NCBI GenBank assembly: GCA_039545295.1
Contig: BCIK01000002.1
Coordinates: 315,808 to 379,807 of the forward strand
Source: Udeniomyces pyricola
Lineage: Eukaryota > Basidiomycota > Tremellomycetes > Cystofilobasidiales > Mrakiaceae
DNA length: 64,000 bases
Direction of reading: 5' to 3'
The position numbers were made by a program, and so were the translations under genes. Below are positions 13,201-24,618 of this stretch, one piece after another. The notes under the pieces were generated by a model, which saw nothing but the letters and a program-made list of their open reading frames with translations, was not told where the DNA came from and did no database searches. How positions within the stretch are numbered: the first letter of the stretch is position 1; each line of letters starts with the position of its first letter.

Positions 13201-13602
13201 CCTGGTGAATTCATCGATGGGATTGCATATCATGGACAGTGAAGAAAGCCCGCACAATCAGTAATGGCAGACCATGCGATATATATATGTGGATAGTCCG
13301 GGAAGTATGTGATCGTGCCGATGGTGGAGCCGGATAAAGCTGGAGATGATGCCGGCGTCCCAATGGAAGTTATGTGAGGGATCGAAGATCGGCTGCATGC
13401 GTAAAGGGGTCGACAGGACGGCAACTATGTAGATTGCTCATGATGGATGAATGATAGGTTGGTTCTTGATGAACTCACCAGCGATCCGAGCAGCAGTCAT
13501 GGCTGGGCCATCATTGAGACCTTGAAACGCTTGAGATCGCTGAGCGATGCGAGGATCGACTCCGGGGATGTTGGTCAGGACGGATTGAACAAAGGAGGCC
13601 AT
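10288..13602 (-). CDS. Haem catalase (small-subunit type) with non-canonical distal pocket
   Basis: This is a haem catalase, which disproportionates H2O2. It starts at the ATG at 13602 ([20 protein letters not shown]), is split by many introns and ends [12 protein letters not shown] (10288-10290). Family motifs in order: the catalytic-His region [34 protein letters not shown] and [99 protein letters not shown] with the haem-ligand Tyr, then YHRLG. The mature length is about 580-600 residues, with an N-terminal extension relative to ~500-residue enzymes. In known catalases the distal Asn follows LVG (LVGNNTP); here that position is Leu. No signal peptide and no SKL-type C-terminus are seen, so the protein is probably cytosolic. 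Exon 1 ends at 13479 (gtgagt donor) and is best joined directly to the exon starting near 13206. Confidence 0.9.
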
Positions 13603-14269
13603 TGCTGGAGAATGTTGTGATGATTGGATAATGTGAAGATGATGGTTGGCTGAATGAGTTTACGAAAGTGGGAGGGCATATCGGGGTATATATACATATA
13701 TATATATGGGTGGAAATGGGGCGGTGATGGAGCAGATGGGTTGGACTGGTGACGTTTGATGGAGCGAGAGAAGAAAAGCTAGAAAGAAAGACATGGCGAA
13801 ATAGGAGATCCGGCTTCTAATCAAAGATTGCTGGCCCAAGCTGGCCGATCGATAGAGCAGCACCGAGATCGTTGCCAATTAAATTGGACATGACGCGTGT
13901 ATATGCGTACTGTGTGTGGGTTGTGATGGGTTGGATGGTCGATGGTGAGGCCGCTGAGTGAGGGCGGGATGATGAGCATAATATGAGTAACGCTGGTTGA
14001 TGATGGGTGGATGACGACGTACGATGATGTACAGGACGTATCATGTATGTGCAGCATGCAGTGTCGGCATATTCTCACTAAACGTCTAGATCTGAGCAGG
14101 CCCAGCAAAAAAGCATAGAGCCAGCAGATGGAGTGAGTGGTCCAGTCCTGTCGTTTGGTTGAAGGTTCCATGATCCTCCTTCGCCTTCCAACGCTTCCCA
14201 CTCCACCTCGCCACCATCCATCCATCCATCCACCCGTCCCATCCACCAACCCACCAACCCATCCCACCC
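13603..14269. promoter_or_regulatory. Divergent promoter region: catalase (-) and RRM protein (+)
   Basis: About 670 bases lie between two divergent ATGs, so both promoters should be here. An AT dinucleotide tract (about 13688-13708) sits roughly 90 bases upstream of the catalase start. The last ~60 bases before the plus-strand ATG form a C-rich leader of CCAT/CCAACC repeats (14212-14268). An ACGCGT hexamer occurs at 13893-13898. No further gene is supported. Confidence 0.55.
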
Positions 14270-17200
14270 ATGTCTGACCGATCCCCCCTTCCCAGATCCC
14301 GCGACCACGACAGGTCCCCCCCTCCCTCCAACAGAAGGGATGGCTCCCGCGACCGCTCAAGGTCGCGCTCTCGAGATCGCGACGACCGTAAGCTTTCGTT
14401 CTCTACCCGCTCTCGCCCATCGGATTCGTCTCAACTCTTTGGTTGGCCACACAACTCATCTAGTCCTCGCGTGTCCTTTCAACGTTGTCCGCCATCAGGA
14501 TCTCACAGGCGGGACCACCACGATGATAGGGGAGACCGACGAGATGAGGTACGCATGGTCGCTTCTAACCCTTTCGATGTCCCTATCCGGTCGCGTGTGT
14601 ACTGGTGACGACTCGACGGAGTGGCTTTGTTTCGAGCCGGACTCGGTCGCACTGGGCATTCTCATCCGAGGGACAACAGTTAGGTTTGGACAAGAAGCAA
14701 GGAGGTCCGACCCTCTCAGCTTACGGTTGGTCCCTAGGCAGGGTCCACCGACGAAAAGGACAAGGCACTCGACGCGTTTCGCGCTCTTTTCGCCCAAAGT
14801 CTGGGCAAGCCTTGGTTAAACATGACCGACCGTCGGACAAGGAATGGACTGCTCTGTTGCGCAGCGGCGGTAGGCGAACGGAGGTCAAGGCGTATTGCCG
14901 GCGTGGGTGAGGTGGGAGAGATGAGGTCCGGCCAGTCGAACATGGACCTCGACGGTCATGGGCACGGATCAGGTGAAGAAGCGGGGAAGGGTGAAAGAAC
15001 AACGCCTGGTCTCCCTTCCCTTTCTCCCATCTCACCCGCCATCATCCTCACCTTCCATCCACCCCTCACCCTGTCCCAAGTCCTCACACCTACTTCTCTG
15101 GCTCATTTCATCTTGACACCCTCGTCCACAACTCACCTCGTGCCCTTTCCTCTCATTACTCTTACCAGCGATCCTCTCGCCGACGCTCGCGATCTAGGTC
15201 TCGTTCTCGCTCTCCTCGAAGGTCCCACGGCACTACCAGTACCAGTCACAGGCACCGAGTAAGTCTAAGCCCACCGAACAGTGGCTTCGATTTGTCGTCC
15301 CTCTTAAATCAGTAGGCATCCACCGTCACTTACTCACACATTCACCCTTTTATCCTTTCTCGCCTTTCTGATCACCTTAGGACAATTCCATGCCTCCCAG
15401 CCACCCCCCTCATTCTGCCCCCGCTGCCGCTCCGGTCATTCCTCGATCAGTCGGAGGCCCATTCAATGCTCCGGCAGAGGAGGCCGCCGCTCACGCTCAG
15501 ACATCGCAGAAGGAGAACAGGGTTTATGTCGGGAACTTGAGCTACGAGGTCCGATACAAAGACCTCGAAAAGTTTATGACGGATGGTGCGTTTCTTGGGT
15601 TTGGGTTTGGATTGCTGGACATGGCATGGCGGCTGGCCTAAAGACCAGGGCGGAGCGGCCGGAAAGAGGTTGCAATGGCTGGCGCGTCAGATATGGTCTC
15701 TGGTCTCTGACGGGTCGGGCTCCTGTCGCGAACGTCGGCCATCGCTCCACTCTCAAACGACGCACGGCTCCAATTCCGGCGAATCCGTCGTGGCCAACTA
15801 CCACCGTGAAAGCAGGCGGCGGTTGAGAAGGAGAAGGGACTGCGGGGCTGACTGGGTTGGACTCTTTTGGTTTGGTTTGGTTTGGTTTGGTTTGATTTGG
15901 GTTGGATTGAACTACCGGTCGCGATGCATCGGTTGTTGGAATGTTCCCTGGTCGAAACCCCATCTCTCTTCATGTGATCTTCAACCTACATCTTAACCCC
16001 CCTCCCAAACAATCGCCTTCAATCGTTCGCAACTCGTCCCTCATATCCGGTCACTGTCACCTTACTACCTCAGCTGGACTCAGCGTCGCGTTCACCGAGA
16101 TTCTCATCACACCCAACGGCATGTCCAAAGGCTGCGGGTGAGTCGAATTCATTACCATCTTTTGTCCTGAGTGCTAAGCATTTCATCGAAAGCTCATCCA
16201 TTCTTGCTTCCGGCACACAGTATCGTCGAACTCGCGTCCAAGGAGGACGCTGTTCGAGCAATCACTGAAATCACCGACAAGACCCTATTGGGTCGACCAA
16301 TCTTCATTCGAGAGGTACGCTATCATCTTCTTTTCTGCTGATCTCGATGGATTCCTTGCCTCATCGCTGATCTGTCTGTATCATCCGCACCCAGGACCGA
16401 GAAGCCGAGGCTCGGTTCGGCGCTCCCCCGTCCGCGGGACGAGGTGGCTTTGGTGGTATGGGAGGTTTCCCTGGCCACATGGCTGGGGGCTTTGGAGGCG
16501 GAGGAGGATTTGCTCAGAATCAGGGCCGACAGCTCTACATTGGCAACGTGAGCTCTTTGCTCTATCTTCTCATTGCTTACTACTCTTGGTTGGCCATCGT
16601 AAGACACCAACTCTAATCAACTGATCCACTGTTCCTTTTGTGCCCTTGTTCTCTCCCTGTCACCAGCTGCCTTACCAAGCAACTTGGCAAGACCTCAAAG
16701 ACCTTTTCCGACCTGCTGGTGCCATTATCCGAGCTGACGTTGCCATGGGCCCTGACGGACGACCCAAGGGAAGCGGAACTGTCGTCTACGAGACAGTCCA
16801 GGACGCTCAAAATGCTATCGGTACGCCTCTCTCCCTTTTTTCCGGCTCATGCATGTATGAAAACCGCTGTTTAACCTTTATGTCGATGCCTATGTCCCTT
16901 CTATGTCTCCTTGTCGCCGTGTTTCTCTTCTCATGTTGTTGCTCCTCTAACAAACATTTAGCTCAATTCAACGGCTTTGACTGGTTCGGTCGACGCATCG
17001 AGGTTCGCGAGGATCGTTTCGTCGCGCGTCCAGGAGGCTTTGGTGGCTACCGAGGCGGTTTCATGGGTGCCGCTCGAGGTGGATTTGCTCCCCGGGGCGC
17101 CTTCATGGGTGGACGAGGTGGCTTCATGGGTGGACGAGGTGGCTTTGGAGGTGGGATGGGAGGGTACATGGGTGGTGCGCCTGACATGAGCATGATGGGA

Positions 17201-17833
17201 GGTGCCAGGGCACAATTCCCCGTGGATCCTTACGCAGCCGAATACGGGCACGCGGGATCGGTTGCTGGTCATGGTGGTTATGGTGGAGGTGCCTACGGAG
17301 GCGCGATCGTTCCAGAGTCCAAACAGATTATGGTCGGAAACGTAAGTAGAAATCGAACCCGAAATGCTCTAAGGAAACACATGGGCCTCTGTCTCATCTA
17401 CTCGCAAGACCTCGCCACCCCCCTCCCCCTTTTTGTGTCCCCACTTTCGGCTTTCCTTCTCTGACTTTTTATCATCTTGCCCGTTCCACGCGTATGGGGT
17501 TGCCTTTTGTCTTACCCTCTGCTTTTTTTTTCGCTCCTCTTTTCTTTTACCTCGTACTAGCTCCCCTGGTCGACCTCAAACGAAGATCTCGTGGAACTGT
17601 TCGAGACGACGGGCGAAGTCGTGGCGGCCGAGATTCTGTTTGACGCCATGACGGGTCGATCGCGAGGGTCGGGCATCGTCGAGTTCACCGCCGTTGACCA
17701 ATCGACGACGGCCATCGCCAAGTTCACCGGTTACGTCTACGGCGGCAGGCCGCTAGACGTCCGGTACAACGTCCGGTTCCATAAGTTTTCCGAGTCGGCC
17801 GCTAGGGCCGGCGGGGGTGGAGGGCAGGCTTAA
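14270..17833 (+). CDS. Gbp2/Hrb1-like SR-type RNA-binding protein with three RRMs
   Basis: This is a nuclear poly(A)+ RNA-binding protein resembling yeast Gbp2/Hrb1, which act in mRNA surveillance and export. Ten exons splice in phase to 526 residues: 14270-14387, 14499-14548, 15169-15258, 15381-15585, 16074-16137, 16221-16314, 16395-16547, 16667-16820, 16962-17341 and 17561-17833. The N-terminus is an Arg/Ser-Asp-rich domain (SRDRSRSRSRDRDD, later RRRSRSRSRSRSPRR). RRM1 starts NRVYVGNLSYEVRYKDLEKF and includes PNGMSKGCGIVEL. RRM2 starts RQLYIGNLPYQATWQDLKDL. A linker rich in GGF/RGG/GGM follows, and RRM3 starts KQIMVGNLPWSTSNEDLVEL. Splice junctions repeatedly fall right after the RNP2 'GN'. 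Introns 2 (620 nt) and 4 (488 nt) are far longer than the others and may carry splicing control. Gbp2 versus Hrb1 orthology cannot be separated here. Confidence 0.92.
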
Positions 17834-19065
17834 AAAAAAAACACACAAGAGAACACGAGTTAGAAAATAACAACAGCAACGAATGAAAGTTAAAAATGAA
17901 ACAAAGGAGCTGAAGCTTGGAAAGCTTGTGGGGGTTTCTTCCTTCTTTTTTTTCGTTCTTTCTTTTCTCTCTTCTTTTTTTTCTCTCTTCTTTTTTTTCT
18001 TCCTCCTTCCCCTCCTATTTTCTTGGTGTCTTGTACATTTGTGCTTTTCTTGCTTCTCTTCTCTCTCTCCCTAGCTAGTCTCCTTCCCCACCTTCACCTC
18101 CCCCTCCTCCCTATACGTTAGCAACCCTTTCGTCTTCCTCCCTCCTTCCGGCGGATCGGGCACCAACATCTTCGACTTGACTTTCCTTTTTCTAGTACTA
18201 TTCTCTCGATCTATCATCATATTCTCCTTTCGTGGCGCGCACGTATAAGTACGTGCAGGGTGATCTCATTGTACGGCCATCCCGTACGTCATCCTTCACA
18301 GACGAGCATGATCGTCGTCGATGATGGTCATGATCGATCATTCAAAGCAATCCGTACTTGATAGTTGCAGTCGGAGTGTGCCCGAGTCATCTTACTCACT
18401 CAGTGGGCGGAGAAAATGACAGCTACGTATATTTATACCTTTCGACTCAAACCGTGAACATGTACATGCATGCATAGACGTGAGTGCTAGACCTCAGACC
18501 GGCACATGATCGTCGATCGATTCCGGCCGTGCGTGGACTGTGCACGAGGTCTCCGAGTGATCATGGGTCGATAAAGAAAGTATGATTGAGCATCATCCTC
18601 GAATACAAGATACGTCAAACAGGAGGAAGAACAGGGAAAGGAACAAACAGGAAAAAAAAAATAGGAAGAAGAAAAGGGAGAACGATCGAAAACGAAAATT
18701 AAATCAGTGCAGGACGCAAGAGCTGTTGGAAGAAATCAAGGGAGCAAGGTGAGAAAAAAACTGGAGACGAAAAGAGGAAGTACCAGGCAAAACAGAAACA
18801 AACATCCCGGAGGAGGGCGAGCTAAGGGGGAACAGGAAGACGACTGAGACATGAGCTATGAAAGAAGCTTGATTAGAGGCGAAAAAAAAAGAGGCAGAAA
18901 ACGAAAAAAAAAAGAGAAGAAAAAAAAAAACCATCACAGCTAAGACGATCAAAAAGACACGAGACCAAAAAAAGGGGTAGTACGTAACACCCCAGAAAAC
19001 ACGATTCTCCACGAGCAAAGTCTAAGCTGCGTGCTCCCTGGGTGGGTTTTTTTTTGTTCCTTCTT
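17834..19065. other. Convergent 3' intergenic region
   Basis: No gene is supported in these 1.2 kb. The left 300 bases are a T/C-rich 3' UTR (T runs 17946-18000). The right 400 bases are A/G-rich on the plus strand, the mirror image expected of the minus-strand transporter's 3' UTR. The middle (18118-18600) is mixed sequence with several TGATCATG/GATCGATC-like short palindromes but no clear structure. Confidence 0.7.
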
Positions 19066-21959
19066 TTATTGAGGATATCGGAAGTCAGGGTGCTCGTCAC
19101 CTTCGCGACCTTGGTCGATCCACTGCTGACGCTCCTCGGGGGTCAGAGCATCTCGGATCTTGTTTAGTCTCTGTAAGAAGAAAAGAAAAAAAAGGCGCCC
19201 GGATATGATGAGAAATGGGAAGAGAGAAGAAGCAAGAGAAAAAAAAAAGTAGAAGCGTACCAAAAAGTTCCACCATTGGATCGAGTACAGGACGACGGCC
19301 GCGCAGATGAAGCTCATCGTGACCGTCGCGCCGAGTTTGTATTTGGGCGCGTCCGTTGAGACGTAAATGCTGGAAAGGGAAAGGACAAGGAGGACAAAAG
19401 TAGGTCATACGATTCAGAGAGAGCAAGGAATGACAGGCATACTTCAGCATGATGTTCATTCATCGACACATTTTAAGGAGTACGTGGCACGTAGAGCGGG
19501 AACTGACTTGGATGCGATGAAGCCGGCACAGTTGCCTGTCATAGCGAACCGTTGAGAATAGAGGGAGGAAATGATGAGTGAAGCGTAGGAGAGATGGTCA
19601 GCTGCAGCGAGGTCGACCCGAGGCAAAAGGGAGACTGACCGATGGCTTGTTGGAACCCGATACTAGAGGCTCGCTTGTAGTATGGAGCTGTAGGGTGGGA
19701 GAAGACGAGGGGAAGGGACGGAGTCAACCTGGAATCAGAGCACGCTCGGGATGTCGATGTCGATCGGCCGACGAGGGATCGAGGATCTGAGAAACTTAGG
19801 GTATGGTATCGCTACAAATCACATACCTTGAGAAGATGCCAGGAGTGTGATCTAGACGTTGCAACAACACAGCGAGCAGACGACATGGGGTTAGCCAACA
19901 ACCTGAACGACCACAGGAAGAAATGTGGGTAGTCAACACATGCAGACTCACGTTAAGTCCTACACAGCTGTAGATGCCGGATGCTGCCAGGATGACGGCC
20001 ACAAGTCGAGGAGCCAGTGAATCGATGGGTGACAAAAGGATAGCGTAGCCAGCGATGATGATGCAGGCCAGAGGGACCATGAAGACAGAACGTTTTCCCA
20101 TTCGGTCGGAGAAGTACGCGACAAGGAGGTAGACACCAGCAGCGAAGAAGTAGACGGGGGCGGTGATGAGCTGAGTCTTCAGAGTGTCGAATCCGAAACC
20201 TTTAATGATGGCTGATATAGGAAACAAGGGCAGGTTCAGTCTACAGTATCGCCACACCGTGCCGGAAGAAAAGGTCTACGCCAGGGCTGCAAGATAAATT
20301 GCTGCTCACTGGGGAGGAACGTTGCAAAGCCAAAGCTCGCCACGTTGGCGCAGAGCTGAGCGAAGCCATTGAGGTAGAGCTTGACATCGGTGACGGATGC
20401 GTAGACTTTGGACCACTCGAACGATTGGTTGCCGTTGTAGATGGCGTTTTGACGGTACCGAATGGCCATGAGCTCCTTGTCTTCTTCAGTGAGATACCAG
20501 CTGCAAGTCGATCGATGGGAGAGTTGAATGAAACCGCAAACGGTGGTCGCCATCAGTCAGTCTTTCTCAGGGGTTCGGCTACGCAGTTCACAGTTCAAAA
20601 ACGAAGCACAGCCGAAAGTCCACGCATCAAGAATCAGGTGAACAGCTTCGGACTCACGCAGTCTCAGGCGAGTCTGGCAGAAGCCAGTAGATTGAGCATC
20701 CAAAGAGGACAGTAATGAGCCCTTCGATGATGAGCAACCACTGCCATCCGGCGCGGCCACCGATGCCGTCCATTCTGAGCAGGCCGAAGGCGACGAGGCC
20801 ACCGAATGCACCAGAGAGAGCAGACGCTACGAAAAGGTACGCGACCCGGCGACCTTGCTCCAGGGGCTTGTAGAATTGCTGAGGTACGAGGATGGGTGGT
20901 GGAGTGGTCCAGAATCGGGGAGGGGGGGGGGGCAGAAGTGTTTGAAAAGGGGAGGAAGTCAAGGCAAAAAACGATTGGTCCGGTAATTTAGAAGTTAACA
21001 CAACGTCTTGAGATCGAACAGAGAACATTCATACGCCCGCGATTTGAAACGTACGGAGAGATATAGGGTCAAGCATGGGAACAAGGCGCTTTCGAAAAGT
21101 CCTAGGAGTAATCTGCACACGACGAGGGAGGCGAAAGAGTTCTATATTGATATCAAATATGGGGTGAGGGAATGAAAGGATGTTGGATTGAGTAAGAGTT
21201 AGCCAATCGAGAATCATTATGATGGCTTGAAATCGAGGCAATCGAAGGCTTCAAAGTGTCAAGCGGTTCGATCTAAGACAAATAGTGCCCTTTAGTGAGT
21301 GAGATCAAAAGCTCACCACAAAGCCAGTACACATCGTGATGATTCCCCAGCCCAACATACATCCTGACATGAACACCGAAGGTCGAATCTTCTTCATGAG
21401 AATCGTGCCAGGCCCCTCGGCCAGAACATACGTCAAATAGAACAGCGTGATTGCCTGTCGAAAATAAAATCGAGCAAGTCTCCGCAGGTCAGCCATCGAT
21501 GTGAGTATACGAAGCTAATTCAGTTAGGCAAGGCTGGACTAGTCACAGCCGGAAACCAAAACGGGAGAGCCCGAGAGTCAGTCGGACGACTTACGGTGTT
21601 GAGCTCGTGGCCTTTGAGGTGGGCGGTCTTGGCGAGGCCAGCGGATGCTGCGTTACCAATGTTCGATCTGTCAAGGTATGCCATCTGTAGCAGGGACAGA
21701 AGGTAGTATCAGTGCTGCGCAGCCCAGTACAAGACCAGACAGATCAAAGATCAAAGGGCTTGGGTGAAAGGGAACGAACCAGGAAAATTCCACACATGAC
21801 AGGCGCGATTCTCATGTCGAGCTTGCGTACCAGCCGGCGCTCACGGGCCGGGTCAATGTACAGCTCGTCGTCCTGTTCGCCGACGGGCAAGACATGGGTC
21901 GGTCGGTCTCCGGTCTTGATGTCGTCAAAGGACAATTTGCGTTCGTATTCGGTAGACAT
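19066..21959 (-). CDS. MFS transporter, anion:cation symporter (Dal5/allantoate permease-like) family
   Basis: This is a 12-helix major facilitator of the fungal anion:cation symporter group, whose members import organic anions such as allantoate, nicotinate, pantothenate or hydroxylated acids. It starts at the ATG at 21959 (MSTEYERKLSFDDIKTGDRP). The long hydrophilic N-terminus ends RRLVRKLDMRIAPVMCGIF, followed by the family signature YLDRSNIGNA. Further segments are AITLFYLTYVLAEGPGTILM, RRVAYLFVASALSGAFGGLV, GWQWLLIIEGLITVLFGCSI with LPDSPETA, the central loop WYLTEEDKELMAIRYRQN, and a late FSDRMGKRSVFMVPLACI. The C-terminus is LTPEERQQWIDQGREGDE and ends FRYPQ-stop. There are about ten introns. 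It is divergent from the FAH-fold hydrolase and shares its promoter region, so its cargo may be related to that enzyme's substrate. This link is inference. Confidence 0.87.
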
Positions 21960-22532
21960 GGGGAAGGGCGATCCGCGGGTGTGTTCTGCGAAAGAGTAAG
22001 GTAAGGGTGACGAAACAAGGACAGAAGCGTTGCGAATGGGATGTGATTAGCCCTGATGGGTAAGCGGCAGGTTGGGATGATTGGTTGAAGTCCTTGAGTC
22101 ACACGAGACGTACAGTAGGTCGGTGCGGAGAATAGGGGTTTGATGATGATGGGATGCCTGTTTGAGGACAAGAAGGAGGAGCATTATAAATGGGTACGGG
22201 TACTGGGGAACTGGGCGATAAGCATATGAAACGCTGACCTGATCAGCAGGTCGCGATCGGAATATTCGGAACTCGGCTTGGACGCGCCCTCGGCCTATTC
22301 GTCGGGCTATTCGAACGGCGGGCAGATAAAAGATCGGCTTAATCGCTCGGTCGATTGATCGTCCCTCTTAAGCCGGCCACGCAAAGTTTGATGCACTCGG
22401 TAATATTTCCTTGGCCTTGAGTTATCGGTTCTCCTCTGATCGTATCCTTCCTGCTCACTTGTCTGCACTCCCTTCATCATTTCCTTCACAAACCACCAAC
22501 CTCATATCCCTCATCTCCAACATCGATTCAAC
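21960..22532. promoter_or_regulatory. Shared divergent promoter: MFS symporter (-) and FAH hydrolase (+)
   Basis: Between the two divergent ATGs lie 573 bases. They contain a perfect 6-bp inverted repeat with a 5-base spacer (22236-22252) and, 40-60 bases further right, two copies of CTATTCG (within 22294-22314) flanked by CGG/CCG-like triplets. The 70 bases before the hydrolase ATG are CT-rich. Joint control by the nearby Zn2Cys6 regulator is plausible but untested. Confidence 0.5.
22236..22252. promoter_or_regulatory. Inverted repeat GACCTG-N5-CAGGTC
   Basis: This is a perfect 6+6 palindrome around ATCAG, about 280 bases from each divergent start codon. Spaced symmetric half-sites suit binding by a dimeric regulator. 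The half-site is not the classical CGG of Gal4-type proteins, so assignment to any factor is open. Confidence 0.4.
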
Positions 22533-24265
22533 ATGCCAATCCCCGCTGCGGTTCGTCATTTCGCCCGCTCGCGATCATTCACCCCCTCACCCACCGTCAT
22601 TGCTGACCGTCACCCTCTGTCTTCCATTCATCATCTCGCGTCCCGCTATCCCTCTCATCTGTCCTGCAGTCATGGAACCGACTCGTCCGATTCGTCGCCC
22701 TCGAGGATGGTCAGATCCACTTTGGCGAGCCCGTCGATCCTGATGTTGATGGTAAATCCAAACAATTCCCTTGATATCTCTACTAATCTTATTACGACCG
22801 TACTAGGATCCGTCTTGGCTCACTACATCCTCACTCGAATAACCCCTCCTCCCCTCCCCACCAGTCGGCCTTGCTGCCTTCAACCAGGAAAAGATTGATC
22901 TCTTCGAAATCGAAGCCGTCCATGCTTGGGACCCTTCGGCCGTCACGAACCGGGGTCGCGTGCTGACTCTCGGCAAAGTATGCACATGTTCACTTGGGGG
23001 GGGGGGGGGGGGCTCTAGCCATATTGATGCTGTCAAATGTCTGGATACTGATCAGCTACCTCACTATCTCTTCTTCTCACTCCATAACAGCTGCTAAGCC
23101 CCCTGACTGCCGCCGAGACAGGCACCATCCGATGCACCGGACTGTCCTACAAGGACCATGCCGCCGAAATGGGACTCGCCTTTCCGGACAGACCAGTCTT
23201 GTTCCTCAAGCCCGCCACTGCTCTCTGCGATCCTGAAGCGATAGTCGAGATCCCCACAATGTGTCAAGACAAGGAGGCAGACTGGGAGGTCGAGCTCACG
23301 ATCGTCATTGGCAAGGACTGCAAGAATGTGTCGGAAGAAGACGCCCTGAACTATGTCCTTGGGTACACTGTGGCAAATGACGTAAGTGGCCAACGTTCAC
23401 TCCTTCATCCCTTGAGCCAAAGCGGTCCAATTGTTCTCGCCTAACGAACAAAGACCGATCCATCTGGTCTTTTTCTTGTTCTCTAGATTACAGCTCGGAA
23501 ACAACAAGCGGCTACTTCGCAGTGGTGCCAAGCGAAATGTAAGGTCCAGCTCAAGTTGAACATGGATTAGCAACGATTATGATGACTTCAATGCAAACAA
23601 TCAAGAAGTAGAAGCTCATCGTCATCATCTTTCTCTCACACAATCGCTTTCTCTCGTACAGCGTTTGACGGTTTCTGTCCTCTCGGTCCGACTATCGTCT
23701 CGACACGGGCCCTTCCGGACCCCCACGTCCTCAAACTCCAGACGAGGGTCAATGGAAAGCTCAAGCAAGATGGTTCGGCAGATCAAATGATCTTCCCCAT
23801 CGCCAAGTACGTCATTGTCTCCGAATCCGCATCCTTTGACCGCTCGTATCATCTTCTTGTTTTCTGGAGGAGCTGACGAGGTTTCACATCATTTCCTCGA
23901 CAGGGTTGTGTCTTTTATCTCACAAGGCTCTACACTTCCCGCTGGCACTATTATCATCACCGGTACGCCTCCTGGAATCGGAGCGGGCCTCAAACCTGCA
24001 GAGTGGCTCAAGCATGGAGATCGCGTCGCTTGCTGGATCTCTCACGGCCTAGGTGAGTCTCATGTATCCTTTTTTTATTTTTCTTCTTCTGCTCCTCGTC
24101 AAGACAAGCCATCGTAGAAGAAAAGCGATAAAACATGAAGAACATAACATGCTCATTCTCGTGCTATGGTTTTTTATTTTATTTATATCTTTATCATCCA
24201 TTGTTATTGCAGGAACATTGGTCAATACCATCGAGTACGAGTCACCCGAGAGTTCTCAGTTGTAG
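22533..24265 (+). CDS. Fumarylacetoacetate hydrolase-fold (FAHD/acylpyruvase-type) hydrolase
   Basis: Eight exons (22533-22550, 22670-22751, 22865-22977, 23091-23381, 23487-23538, 23662-23806, 23904-24052, 24213-24265) splice in phase to 300 residues, typical for single-domain FAH-fold enzymes. The N-terminal strand block (WNRLVRFVALEDGQIHFGEP) is followed by CTGLSYKDHAAEMGLAFP with the conserved His and Glu; KPATALCDP; the metal-ligand strand EADWEVELTIVIGKDC; GYTVANDITARKQQ with the conserved Asp; and the late loop TIIITGTPPGIGAGLKP. All expected divalent-metal ligands are present, so the enzyme should be active. Members cleave C-C bonds in acylpyruvates, decarboxylate oxaloacetate, or act on homoprotocatechuate-pathway intermediates. 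The exact substrate cannot be read from sequence. The first exon codes for only six residues. It shares a promoter with the MFS symporter and converges on a Zn2Cys6 gene 353 bases away. Confidence 0.9.
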
Positions 24266-24618
24266 TTTTTCTCTTCTTCTTCTTTAAAAATCCACGTATA
24301 CCCGATCTTTCTCCTTCTTTTGTTCTTTCCTCCCATGTTTCGAGGACTGTGCCAGGTTGTACACTATCTATAGATGAAGACATATTGACGACGTTATCTG
24401 CCATCTTGATCGAATGGGCATCTCACGCTGTATGATGCAAAGACGTAAATCCTTCGGTCAACATGCAGCCACTTGCCGATCCCCCTGGCCCAATCCTCTG
24501 CGCCAGAAACCCATGATTGGCAGCGGACTCGCTTGCGTAGCAGGACAAATTCTTTTTCATTAAAAAAGGTATCATCCATCGGGTACCAGGTATCTCTCTT
24601 TTAACCCATGAAGCTAAG
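24266..24618. other. Short convergent 3' intergenic region
   Basis: Only 353 bases separate the stop codons of the FAH hydrolase and the converging Zn2Cys6 gene, so their 3' UTRs probably abut or overlap. No gene or clear hairpin was identified. Confidence 0.6.

Noticed and set aside
13250..13430. Extra catalase exon between exon 1 and the [10 protein letters not shown] exon
   Set aside because: No frame offers correct phase on both sides with good splice sites, while exon 1 joins the next exon directly in phase.
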